A DNA stretch of 64,000 bases from Exophiala sp. HKRS030 (lineage: Eukaryota; Ascomycota; Eurotiomycetes; Chaetothyriales; Herpotrichiellaceae): contig JAHWDD010000005.1 of the NCBI GenBank assembly GCA_023897205.1, forward strand, positions 2,294,001-2,358,000, in the 5' to 3' direction. The notes under the pieces are model-generated. The model did no database searches, had not been told where the DNA came from, and saw only the letters and a program-made list of their open reading frames with translations. Numbering within the stretch: position 1 is the stretch's first letter; each line of letters begins with the position of its first letter. Below are positions 33,435 through 44,089 of this stretch, one piece after another. The position numbers were made by a program, and so were the translations under genes.

Positions 33435-35994
33435 TCATCCGTAAAAGGGATTCTGCACGTTTGGGTTCCAGTCGTCCGTCAAGACTGCGCGCGGCTGGCC
33501 CGCCGGGGTGTACGGCATGTCGAGACCCAGTTGGTCGAGGTCGTTGGGCGACTGGCCGAACCCGAGCAGGTTGTTTTGGAAATCACTCCCCAGCCCGTCA
33601 AAGGCAAAGTCCATGTGCAGGGCGTGCCCGTTCGTGATGACCCCTGCGTAGTTCGTGTCGAATTCGGAGCCCGTCCAGGCGTACAGCGTGGGGTCGTTCA
33701 TGTCGGGGAACGTGATCGAGTCCATGGCCAAATCCGTCGGGAGGTGGTCCAGGTCGATCGAGGTGCTGGTGGTCGTCGTTGGGTGGTGGACTCGTGGGGG
33801 CCTATTGTCCAGAGCCGTCATTGGCGTGGCGTTCATGACTACCCCCGCCATACTCGTAGTGGTATGTGGTCCGTCCTGGATGAACTGGATCGAAGTGGCT
33901 TGAGGTATCGATTGCGCTTTCTTTTGCACGTCGTTACTTTCACTCGGCTGGGCAGGAGGACTGTTGTAGGAGATTCCGGTCGGTTGGATGCCAGGGGTCG
34001 AGATGCCACCCACCTGGCTTTTGGCGATCATCTGGCCGATCAGGAAACAGGCAGAATCCGCAATGGGCCAGATGTCTCGCAATTGCCACAATGCTCGGAT
34101 GCAGTGGTGGAATTGTTGGCCTGGCAAGTTCTGACCCTTTGTCTTGATCTCCACCAGGAATGCGGCCAGGGCGAACAGCATGAAGCTGACGGCCAACGGC
34201 GGGAGGAACCTGACCAGATCACGCTGCTGTAGTCTTTGCACCATCTCGGCTATGTCGTCCGCTGCTTCTTTCACCTTGTTTGTGGAGTCAGTCGACATTC
34301 CTTTCGAGAGCATTTGGGGCCTGTTCAGGTTCTCCGTGGCCATCAGATACATCATCCGAAGTAGGGCCCGCTGCAGGAAGAGGGCGTCTTCCGTGAGAGA
34401 ATCGTAACGACGCATGTTTTCGGAAGGCGGAAGCAAAACCCAACAGCTGCTCGGCAGATCTCTGTACCATTGAGCTACTTCCTCCCCGAGCTTGCTCAAC
34501 TGTGCCGAATCAACGTGCGTAGCTTTGGGTTTGTATAGCATCGTAGCTTCGGCGGTCGACCCACCGAAGACTCGCAGGTGGTACAGATCCCGGATGATGT
34601 GACCCATCGTCAGCAGGAGATTGATTTGGGCGATACACATTTCAGCCAGGCTCTTCTTAAGCATCGTGTCTGTCAAGAATGGCGTCCCCTTCAGTAATGG
34701 TATAGAAGTGTTGATGGGTCGTATGTCAAAATCATCATACCAGAGTGGTATCAGATTGATCTCTTCGTCTTTGATTCTCATTGGACGTCTCATGCTTACT
34801 GCCGTGATGCGGTCGCGCATAACGCAGGTCCACCAAATTCGTCTCCACAAGCGGCAAGTTTTGAGGTCTCTCTGGTAATAGGTGATCCTCTGGTTCAATC
34901 CCAGGCTTATCGAAATCGATATGCAGACACCGCACCAGTGCCACGGGTCTTTCTGGTCGTTTTCGGAAACGTACCAGTAGTTGATGAGGAGGAGAGATTG
35001 AATGAGAGCGATACGATCGACATCCCAGTCGAAGTCGTATAGCATCTTTAGCAAAACAACATCAGCATAACTGACGGGAGCGTAAACAGGGCTTACCCAC
35101 CTTGACTTTCTGATAATAAGCAGCCCTGGCTGCTCTTCGATTTTCGTAGCCCGCATTTTGAAGTTGCTCAAGGTCGACAAAAGCGCTTCCGGCAAACATG
35201 ACAGCTTGGAAAAGGGTCAGACTAATCTTTGGGCTATTGTTGGTGCCGTCGATGGCGCCGAGTAGCTCTTCGAGGTCGACCACCGGCATATATGGGTAGA
35301 CGTAGAGCACAAAGCATCGGAGCAGTTGGTCGCGAAGATCATCGTTGGGAATAGCCAAGGCGCCGCGACTTGATAGAAAATCAATGTCTTGCCTTTTGAT
35401 ACTTGGTCGAATGGGACGAATGTACGACGGAAGGTTGACGACCGATGATGCTGACTGTGACGATGAGGCAGCACGAACATTCCGGCTTGTAGGCCGGTAG
35501 CCTAAGGTATTTATATTGTGGCTTGGATCTATTCCAGGTGGACTCTGAAGGTTGATGCCCGTGACAGTGGAAGGAAGTGCCGTTGTACCTTATGGAGTAA
35601 ATATTAGCACGACCCGATACAGCACTATGAGAACTCGAGGCATGGACTCACTAGGATCTGGGGCGGCGACATCTTTGAAAGGTTCTTCTACGGTGTCCTC
35701 GTTCGAGTGAGAGTCCTCGGACACGGTGGATTGAGCTTGAATCAACGGAGGTATAGTGACCAGGTTTGTCAATTGTCGTTTTTGAAGTCGATATTTCCTG
35801 CTTCGCCTAGACTCGACGACGACGCATTCAATGCCATCAGACTCGCAATTGTGGCATGGCACACCCGATTTCATCAGGTCGCACTTGACCTTTCTCGTTC
35901 TGCAGTGGTGACATGCTTGCGATGCTCTCTTCTTGACGACGCGATCGTTGTTGGAGGATGATGTGGCAGGACCATTGCTATCTTTGGGCACCAT
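33435..35994 (-). CDS. Zn2Cys6 transcription factor, cutinase factor 1 / FarA-FarB-like
   Basis: A nuclear DNA-binding regulator. Exons are 35994-35652, 35588-35101 and 35045-33435; introns are 63 and 55 nt, both in phase; 813 residues. The binuclear cluster is perfect: Cys28-X2-Cys31-X6-Cys38-X8-Cys47-X2-Cys50-X6-Cys57, preceded by KKRASQACHHCRTRKVKCD. The fungal-specific middle homology region lies about 190-480: the PYMPVVDLEELL segment, VKMLYDFDWDVDRIALIQS, WHWCGVCISISISLGLNQ and WWTCVMRDR. The C-terminus is acidic and Pro/Thr-rich and probably activates transcription. The cluster and the YDFDWDVDRI/DPWHW motifs resemble CTF1 of Nectria and Aspergillus FarA/FarB, which turn on cutinase and fatty-acid catabolism genes. 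Which paralogue this is, and its targets, cannot be settled here. Confidence 0.9.
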
Positions 35995-36609
35995 GGCGTC
36001 GTGTGGTCATTTCAGTCATGTTTCCACCTCACCTGACAAGTCTCCTCGATCGTTGTCAACGGTGGTGGTTTTTCGAATGAGCTGAGATGACTTTTTAGAT
36101 GTTTACCAAAATGGAAAGAAGATGCCGAGGGGTTTGGTAAGGAAGGGCGAAGGATGTGCACGGGACAAGTATGAATATGGTTAGTTAAGGCGATTGAGTC
36201 TCCAGCTCCCTCAAGGCCCCAGAGTTCATGCCTAAGGAGTTTGACAAGCCACCATCATGGTTCGCCAATACGAGTAACGGAGCATGTGGTGGTGGAGGAG
36301 GAAGACGAAGAGAGGAGAGAAAGAATTCCCCGGTTTCCTCCTCGGTTCCTAAATTTTCCGACGCCGAGTGACTCAGGCATTAATAAGCATTGAGGAGGCA
36401 GTACCTATAAGGCATCACAGTAGATATCTACCTAGATACTCGTATACAGTACAGGTCGACAAGGAAGCGAGAAGCATGACAGGATATGCGTCATGAAATT
36501 GAGATTGCATCAACTATCGAGTCTCGTCACCCATCTCTATCTACCCTCATGCTATGCGTTCGAAACATTGCGTATACTACCCATCATCTTCCAACAATAT
36601 CGCCAGACA
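35995..36609. other. Intergenic region upstream of the Zn2Cys6 gene
   Basis: About 600 bp holding the promoter of the Zn2Cys6 gene and the 3' end of the importin gene. Repeated GTAGATATCTACC-like words near 36420-36440 form a small palindrome. No gene is seen. Confidence 0.4.
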
Positions 36610-39600
36610 TCATGAAAAGTAACTTCGCACCGTAGCCTGGCCATCTGGCGACAGCGACTGCAATATCTGGTCGGCATTGATTCCACTCTGGGTCACCATG
36701 GCTTTAGCGCTCTCAGCAATCTTCTTCGCCGTCTGACCCTGGATCATCTCGGCCTCTAGTGCAAGTGCAATGTGGTGGAAGACTTGTTGTGCCTTGGCGA
36801 ACACGGCGGGATTTTGTCTGTAATTCAAAGTCAGTCTTCACCATCACGGAAATGAAGAACTCATGGGGAAACTCACTGGTCAATGAGCTGCGCGACAAAG
36901 GAATAAGCGTACGGCGCGGCTTCCTCGTCGTTCACCACAGGTAGTGTATCAAGCCATTGTTCGACAACTTGTTGAGCATTCTGCACTTTCGAAGGATTGA
37001 AGTGCAAGATCTTTGCGATGGCGGCGCATGCATTCTCCGTCGCAAACACTTCATCTTCTCCTCTGGCATTGGGCACCCTCGTGATCTGGAAAAGCGTCTC
37101 GAGGCTGGCGGCTACAAACTCTGACCACGGCTCGCCTCCCTTTTGTGCAGCACTTCCAACGCCATAAGCAGCAGCCTGACGGTTCGCTGGGTTCTCATCC
37201 GTCATCCCACGCACCAGGGTCTTGGTGATCTCGCCGCTCAATTGCCATGACTGCTGGCCACAGAACTCCAGGACATCATCGTAGATGCAAAGCGCCCATT
37301 GACGTTGCGTTGCGTCGTTACTGGAGGCGAAGGACTGATAGAATGGCATGAGTCTCTCCCAGGGCCTCAAGAAATCGGTACCCATTTGCTTGAAAATGGT
37401 ATGGAAGGCCTTATTCATGTCTGAGAGCAGTGTCTGGTCATCCTCGATGGCATATTGAACCGAGAGTGAGTCGTCGTCATCATCCGCGCCGGCTTGTGCC
37501 GCATCAGCTCGATCGTCCGCACGCTCCTTGACTCGCTTCTGGTAGTCCTCAAGTGCTGACTTGACGGATTGGATAAACTGTTCCATGTGTTGCTGTGTCA
37601 AACAATTCTTGCCCACCACTTCAATACTTTCGTAGAAACACTGGTACATCTCGGCGAGAGTGTCGATGGCAGGTTCAGCGCTGAGAATCTCGATTTCCTT
37701 GTCACAGCATTTGGCCCAGAGTTCCATAAGTTGTGGTGCATGGTCACCAAAGCGCTTTTTGTACGAATTGAGCAGCTGAGGAATAAGTTTCGCCGAAGCA
37801 ATCCGGACGGGATCGTGGAAGAAGAAGGCCAGACCCGGAAGTGCTATTCTCTCGGTGATATCAGCAACGTACGGCTCAAAGTCAGCTTCCAGGATCTGCG
37901 CATAGATGGTGATCAATTCAATGGCCGTGTTCTTTTCCTCGAGAGTCGACGTCTTGATGCCGATGATCTTGCCCTTCAATGGCACCAGTTCCCAGCCATC
38001 TTCTTGATCCAAAACGTCGTCTTCGTTGTCGATGAGCTGAATGTCGGCTTTGGCGGACGCCAATTCAAGCAGCGGTGGCATGACACCAGGGAGGTAAGGC
38101 ACAAAGTCTCTTCCAAGAACGCGGCACATCCGACCCCAGCAGTGGAGGAGATATTGCGACTGTGGGTCATCCTGTTCGGTGATGCTCTGCTGGATATTAC
38201 CCAGCGTCTGCACCAGGGTGATGGCGTCTTGTCCCATCTTCTCTTTGCCGACAGCTAGGGCAATAAGCGTCGCGCATTCCATGGCCTTAGCACGGAGAAG
38301 TCTGTACTCCTTCGACTGCTCGGTTTGCAAGACTCGGAATAGCAGTGGCATCAGGGTGTCATAGTATCGTACGAACGCACTTTCGGCCGAATCAGCAATC
38401 GTAGCAATGGTTGACAAGGCTTGTTCCTGCACATATCGTTTCGGTGATTGGAGCAACTGGAGCAGGTGACCGAGTAATTGATCCAGATATGGTTCCAAAA
38501 TTGCCTTCTCTGCCTCCTCGCAGAAGTTGACCAAAGCAGCTGCCGCATGGGCTTGAACACGGGGTTCTGGGGCCTCCAACACAGGTATGATGTTAGTGAG
38601 CACAACTTGGTGGTACTTCTCCTGCATGGGTCCAGCGAAGTCGGTACTCATCTGGCCCAAAGCATTGCATCCTGCGAATCGTACTCGCGGATGCGGATCC
38701 CTGAGCGACGGAACCACTAATTCGAGGACTTTGTCGAGCTCACCGATCATAAGGCTTCTGCAGCCTTCCGAAATCGCAGAGATGGCCATCAAAGCCGCGT
38801 GTCGGTCTTTCCAAGAAGCCGAATGCATCATTCTAGGCAGCCAGGTGAAAGTTGCTGGGAGCATAACTTCACCGCCCAGTTTGTTAGCCAGACGGTCCAT
38901 GCACTGCTCGCCCGCAACGTGGTTCAGGTCGCTCTCTTCCATGTCTAGATCTTCCTGCGCATTCCACTCTGCGGCATCATCGTCGTCAATACCGATGTCT
39001 GTCATCAAACTCAGGCATTGTGTGACCATGTCGGTCGTGTATGAGGGTTCTTTCTTGCACATGGCAGGTGCCCATTCCGCAAAAGTAGCCATTAGTTCCA
39101 GCGCATTTTGACGAGTCTGGTCGCCCAAATCCTTCTCTTGGATACAGGATATGCTGAAGCTGACCAGGCTGGAAAAGAGTGCCTTGAACATCTTGGGGGC
39201 AACCTCAGCGAGCTCGATGAGGGACACAAATGCTTTGGAGAGGTTGTCGGTGTCTCCTGCTTGCTTTAGAGGTGGCAGGATATTGAGAATATCGGGGATC
39301 AAGGAGTAGTATTTCGATTGGGCCTTTTTGGTGACGGAGTGGAAAAATGAAGCAAATGCTTCAATTGCAGCGAGTCGGACCTAGATACTGTCAATGGACC
39401 AGATTTTGGGGCCAGGGTTTGCCTTCTCTCACATCGACACTGTCATCCTTGAAACCTTTCCCGAAGACTTCTAGCACTGCACTCTCGTGTTGCTTCTCAA
39501 TAATTCCGGGAGTTGTTGTGAAGATTCGAAATGCGCACTCTCGCATGCCCGCATCGTTGGACTGACTTGCCTGGAAAAGGGCGGCCAGCAGTTCCACCCA

Positions 39601-40128
39601 CATTTCGTCTGCATTGGGATGTCAGCCATCTGAGCAGATCGTTTCATATGAACGTTGTAACATACTGGCATCGACATATTGTCTTGCGATCTCTGCAATT
39701 GCGTCTCCGATTTTGTTCCTGACAGCGTGGACTTGCTCCCTTGCAAGACCCTCGAGCAACTTCGATCGTATAGCACCCCTGGCCTCGGGGCCGAGCGTAA
39801 GGAAGAGCTCTTTGTTTTCGTTTGTACCAGGAAGTTTCTTATTCTTCGAGGCCTGTTTTCGAAACAAAACGGCGGCAAAGGATCGGGTCTGTCACTGGTT
39901 AGAAGCCACTCTCAACGTTGTAGGCCGCATTGGCGTCGCGCGTACCGACGCATCTTCCGAAGCCTGCAGCTGTTCTACCAGGCCCATCAAGAGCATATCC
40001 GGCCGGTTGAGTGTCCAGTCATTGTTCAGTTGTTCCTCTGCCTGTGAGCGCAGGGAGTTGTCCGGGGAAGCGAGGGCCTGGAGGAGTTGGGACAATGCTC
40101 CCTGCACCTCGGCAGGGAGAACAGACAT
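36610..40128 (-). CDS. PSE1: Importin beta-3 / karyopherin Kap121 (Pse1)
   Basis: A nuclear import receptor that carries ribosomal proteins, histones and transcription factors through the nuclear pore and releases them on RanGTP. Exons are 40128-39946, 39888-39666, 39608-39433, 39380-36877 and 36817-36610. The four introns are 57, 57, 52 and 59 nt, all phase-consistent; 1097 residues, close to yeast Pse1 (1089). The start MSVLPAEVQGAL parallels the yeast start, and FAAVLFRKQASKN is the first HEAT-repeat landmark. The conserved SIDDDDAAEW-like acidic loop appears as DIGIDDDDAAEWNAQED. Further landmarks are DPHPRVRFAGCNALGQ, YVQEQALSTIATIAD and the C-terminal ENACAAIAKIL. HEAT repeats span the whole protein. 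Three of the four introns fall within the first 250 codons. Confidence 0.96.
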
Positions 40129-41060
40129 GTTGACGATGGGGACTTTTTCGCATGTGCCCCCAGGCGAGCTGAGGCTATTTATTCGCGAAGTGGTAGGGAA
40201 TGATTGTGAGTTGTGCGCTCGGGAATAAAAATAGGATTTGTTGATACCTAATGTAAGGAAATTCCGGACCCCCAAAAAGCGTGAAACCCTCGAACGAGTG
40301 GCTTCAAAGAAAATTAGTATAGAAGTCGATCAGACACATTAATCTCCCACGGGATTGAAATATGGCCTGGACGGTGGTGGAGAGATGTAGAGCGAGACAA
40401 ACAGATAAAGTCGGACCTGGCGGTCGACGTAGACGCAGATTGAGGAACAATAATTTTGGCGGCACCAGCAACACACTCGACGAACGATCTCCACCAAAGA
40501 GAAACTGTGGGCGTTGGTGAGCGCTAACTAAGCTTGGTATTGTACAAGCCCTGAAAGCCCAGACTTCAAGAAGCCCACAACCGAAAGAGAATACCTCAGG
40601 CTACTTGTTGTAGGCGCCTTGCCCGCCTATACGGGCCCCTAAGAACCCTGGCCACCACCCAAATGTGCACTAACAACAGCAGCTAGAGGGGCCTGTTTAA
40701 TCCATGCTGTCAATCAAACAACACGTGATGTGTATCTCAGAGTGCCTCGTCTTGCCTTCTCTTGATTTGTCCACGTATTTCTTTGCGCTCTACGAGTTTT
40801 CATTACCCTTGCATCTGTTTCATCTATTTTCTCCTTCTCCTTCTCCGGTGGCCATCAATCCCAGACCTCTAACGAGGAAGATGACTCATTCCACTTCAAC
40901 GCCCCCTCACAGTACAATCTCACACGCCTACAATGCTTTCGAATATGGCTGAAACCGACTCGCTGAAGCGGACGTGAAGGCTGAGACAGTATTAAAATAT
41001 TCACTGGGTCATGAAATTATTATACATTAGATGTACAAAGTAAAGAAACGTCGCTTGCTT
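40129..41060. other. Intergenic region upstream of the importin gene
   Basis: About 930 bp between two minus-strand genes. It should hold the importin promoter. A CACGTG core is present near 40722. Frames are short and not protein-like. Confidence 0.4.
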
Positions 41061-43478
41061 TCAACCAATGTTCGCGGTGGAAGGTAATGAAGGTAGGGGA
41101 AAATCGGGATCTACCAAGGGGGTGGAATAGTTGAACCCGGTGAGTCTCCTCAATGAGCTTTTGCGTGGTGGATGAGAAGACTCTGTCGGGGACATCTCTC
41201 TCTCGATTGATGGGGGAGAACTCGGAGGCGTGGTCGAATCTGAGATCTTCGAGTCCTCGTCATCCTCAGAGACTGCAGTGATTTCCGAGACATCGTCCAA
41301 GACCACTTCTTCATTCGTTTCCGGTTGCTTCCCCTTCGGTTTCCGGGCATAGCTGTACAGTGAAATGATCTGGTCAGTATCCAGTATCCTGATGGTTGGT
41401 ACAGACTGTTCCTGGTCTGGTTCATGATCTTCCACGGGATGCTGCTTCGTCTCAGCATCATGGCTGTCAACTTCTTCGCAGCCATTGGTCGGCTCGGGCA
41501 TCACGTCTTCGGAATCCAGCGTCCCAACATCGTGAGCCTCAATTTCTTGTAAAAGGATGGCATGATCGACGCACGGCGCTGCAAGATTCGGCTCCGGTGC
41601 TACCAGTGACTGCTCATTCGTTTCAACATTGTCTAAGTCAACTTCCTCCCTGACGTGGCTTTCTTTGAGTGGGATCAACTCGAAGCCTTCACTTGGGTCT
41701 AGCATGGATTGCTCCTCGGTGTCCTCATCGTATGCGTCAACTTCTTCCGGGACGTCATTTTGGTCGTGTGGGAAGGTTTCGTGATCAAGAGCTCCACTCG
41801 CCAAAGGTTGCTGCTCGATATCAAGGTCATCAATATCAGTCTGTTCTCGAGGTGTCGACTCTGTGAGTAGCGCTGATTCTGCCACAGGGACAGCCTTCTG
41901 GACCATATCCATCTCCTGTTCCACTGCTGACTGTTGTGCTTCTTGGTTTATTAGAGAAGGGATCGAGGCTTCCAGGCCGAGTTCAAAAGTCTCAAGCCCA
42001 TGTCTCTTTGCGGACTCAGAAGTAGATGATAGAGTGAAACTGGATGGTGGCGATTTTTCAGTGCTTGATTGAGCAGTCTCCTCAGCTTCGATATCACTGA
42101 ACACAGATTGGGCATCAAACGGTAGGTCCTTGTGAACAGGTAAGTGGAACAGGGATGTGTCGCATGCCTTGCTCTGATCCAGATGGTGTTGTGGCCAAGA
42201 GCCAGTGGGACTGGGGACAGGCGTCCGGGTCATACCAGGAAACCGGCGAATGCCCAATCCAGCTTCTGCCGGATCGGTGAAGGACCTCAGGTTTCCCATG
42301 CTTGACTTGCGGGGCGGGAGAGGTCTGAGGCGAGGCTTTTCAAAGGACAGTTGGTCGACCTCAATGCTGCTTTGGACCTCGAGAGTCGTCAGCACAGGTG
42401 TTATTCTCATCGTGTCCACGTGGTTCTGGGACATTTTTCGATGTCGGAAAGCTCGGAAGGGATTCTTTGATCGTGACCTTGCAAGTTTGCTTTCCTCGTT
42501 AAGAGAGGTTTCGTGCTCAATCATCGGTGCAGGAGTCTTCGGTTTCGAGCCGGGTCGAAAGTTCAATGATATTGATCGGATGGTTTTCAAGGTTGAAAGT
42601 CCTCTCTTACTTTTCGATTTCTCAACGGGCATGACAAGGGGCACCGGGTCTGTCACACTTCTTGTCATGACACTACCGTTTCCACGAACAAGAGATCGTC
42701 CACGAGATGGCAAAGGCTGGCAAACTTGGTCGTCGCACGAATCTGCCCCTTCATCGTCGCTGTCTCCAAGATCTGAAGAGATGTCATCGCCAGAGCTATC
42801 ATAGTGCTTCTCATCAGGAGTATTATGAAATCCGGAATGTCGTTTCTCGCAACTGCCTGTGCTCTTTGGAGACGTGGCGGCGGTCGAAGGAGGCGAACTG
42901 TGCTCGGTATGGAATGCGCTCAAGAGCGGTGACATTGGTTCGCCCGTGGAAACGCTGGAACCATCGCTTTCGATTGTGACTTCGACGTGGCTGTCGAGTA
43001 TTGTCCTGTCGATGTCCTGGCTGTCGCGGGAAGATATCTCGCTGACTGGCGTGGTTGAGACAGGCTGATCCTGTGCTGCCTGGCTCTCAATCTCGACCTT
43101 GACTTCGCTGTCCCAGACGAGTCCCTCTCCACTGGCCGCTTCTGACTCGGGATATGCTGGAGGAGCAGGCCCTATTCCATCAGCAGATAGCGAGTTGATT
43201 TCTGCAAGGAGACAGTCCTCGCAGATGGGGTTCAGAAACGATTCGTAAACGGTCTTGTGTTGAGGGCAAGCCCGTGGTTCAGTCGGCTTCGTACGCCCCT
43301 TGAACTGTCTGAATGCCAACTCAGGGTCGAACCCGGCGCCCTCGAGCCATTTGTCCCGCGTAAATTGAATGTTGGGTGCGAAACATGGTGTTCCTCCTCG
43401 CCGATATGAACGGCAGATAACGTTATGGCTGTAGCGACACCCACAGTCGCGATATGTCCAGATTTCAGTTTTACACAT
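41061..43478 (-). CDS. Unrecognised acidic protein with N-terminal Cys/His motif and 33-residue repeats
   Basis: Single exon, 805 residues from the ATG at 43478. The frame is open upstream, but MCKTEIWTYRDCGCRYSHN is the kind of N-terminus seen in several fungal proteins, so I start there. The first 90 residues hold cysteines and histidines (CGC, C22, CPQH at 71-74, CEDC at 86-89) that could bind metal. The rest is disordered, Ser/Pro/Glu-rich, with a basic patch (about 287-350). Between residues 547 and 682 a degenerate unit recurs five times: IDDLDIEQQ, EEVDAYDEDTEEQ, EEVDLDNVETNEQ, QEIEAHDVGTLDS and EEVDSHDAETKQH. The last four are spaced 33, 33 and 24 residues apart. The C-terminus is basic around residues 770-782. 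Function is unknown. Confidence 0.82.
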   Translation of the reverse strand: MCKTEIWTYRDCGCRYSHNVICRSYRRGGTPCFAPNIQFTRDKWLEGAGFDPELAFRQFKGRTKPTEPRACPQHKTVYESFLNPICEDCLLAEINSLSADGIGPAPPAYPESEAASGEGLVWDSEVKVEIESQAAQDQPVSTTPVSEISSRDSQDIDRTILDSHVEVTIESDGSSVSTGEPMSPLLSAFHTEHSSPPSTAATSPKSTGSCEKRHSGFHNTPDEKHYDSSGDDISSDLGDSDDEGADSCDDQVCQPLPSRGRSLVRGNGSVMTRSVTDPVPLVMPVEKSKSKRGLSTLKTIRSISLNFRPGSKPKTPAPMIEHETSLNEESKLARSRSKNPFRAFRHRKMSQNHVDTMRITPVLTTLEVQSSIEVDQLSFEKPRLRPLPPRKSSMGNLRSFTDPAEAGLGIRRFPGMTRTPVPSPTGSWPQHHLDQSKACDTSLFHLPVHKDLPFDAQSVFSDIEAEETAQSSTEKSPPSSFTLSSTSESAKRHGLETFELGLEASIPSLINQEAQQSAVEQEMDMVQKAVPVAESALLTESTPREQTDIDDLDIEQQPLASGALDHETFPHDQNDVPEEVDAYDEDTEEQSMLDPSEGFELIPLKESHVREEVDLDNVETNEQSLVAPEPNLAAPCVDHAILLQEIEAHDVGTLDSEDVMPEPTNGCEEVDSHDAETKQHPVEDHEPDQEQSVPTIRILDTDQIISLYSYARKPKGKQPETNEEVVLDDVSEITAVSEDDEDSKISDSTTPPSSPPSIEREMSPTESSHPPRKSSLRRLTGFNYSTPLVDPDFPLPSLPSTANIG
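41435..41840 (-). repeat. Degenerate in-gene repeat encoding an acidic 33-residue unit
   Basis: The coding strand repeats a segment specifying E-E-V-D-x-x-D-x-x-T five times within residues 547-682 of the overlapping protein. Unit copies begin near codons 547, 578, 611, 644 and 668. They have diverged in DNA but keep the acidic core and spacing, which suggests old duplication under constraint. Confidence 0.65.
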
Positions 43479-44089
43479 CCTTGCCTGTAGACAGGGCAAA
43501 TCCGAAGACGACGAAGAGATTGAGAATATGAAATAGACAGCGAGTACTCCACAACAAGTATTATGTAGGACCTTTGTGGTGGGAATGTTTGGAGATTGAG
43601 CTGCCAAAAGCATGGACCGCGGAGAGGCGACAGCGCTCGCTTTTTGAAATAGTGTCTGTGTGTCGCTCTCGAGCCTCTGCAATCTGCACATCATCAACAG
43701 ACACCGTGCGACACGCTGCTTCCATCTATATTATCGTGCCTGTGTCACTTGGCGCGCGCGCGTGTGTTGTGTGTGGCACAGATGTGAGTGGTGTTGGCGG
43801 CGACTTGCATGCATTATTCGAGTCTTGCCTGGTACTTGTGTACTGGTGGTATGCGCATCGTCTACACGAGAGGACAAATACCATCTCGGCTGGCTCTTGT
43901 TGTTCCATCTTACGTTCGCGAGATGTGTATCCCGACGATCACTCGTCAACAGCCCTTTCAGCGGAGTTTTGTTGATGATCTTCAGGTGTTGTCGTGGTGC
44001 TGAAGAATCTATAAAGTGCCAAACACCCGCACACACCCAAGCTTTTAGTCAAACCCAAGCCATGCCTCCCTATGCCATACCATACTATG
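43479..44089. other. Intergenic region with GC/GT-rich simple sequence
   Basis: The region holds the promoter of the acidic repeat protein and the 3' end of the P450 gene. A GCGCGCGCGTGTG-type run lies near 43750. No gene is supported. Confidence 0.4.

Noticed and set aside
43479..43697. N-terminal extension of 73 residues for the acidic repeat protein
   Set aside because: The upstream frame is open, but its content looks like leader sequence. The ATG at 43478 gives a start typical of fungal Cys-motif proteins.
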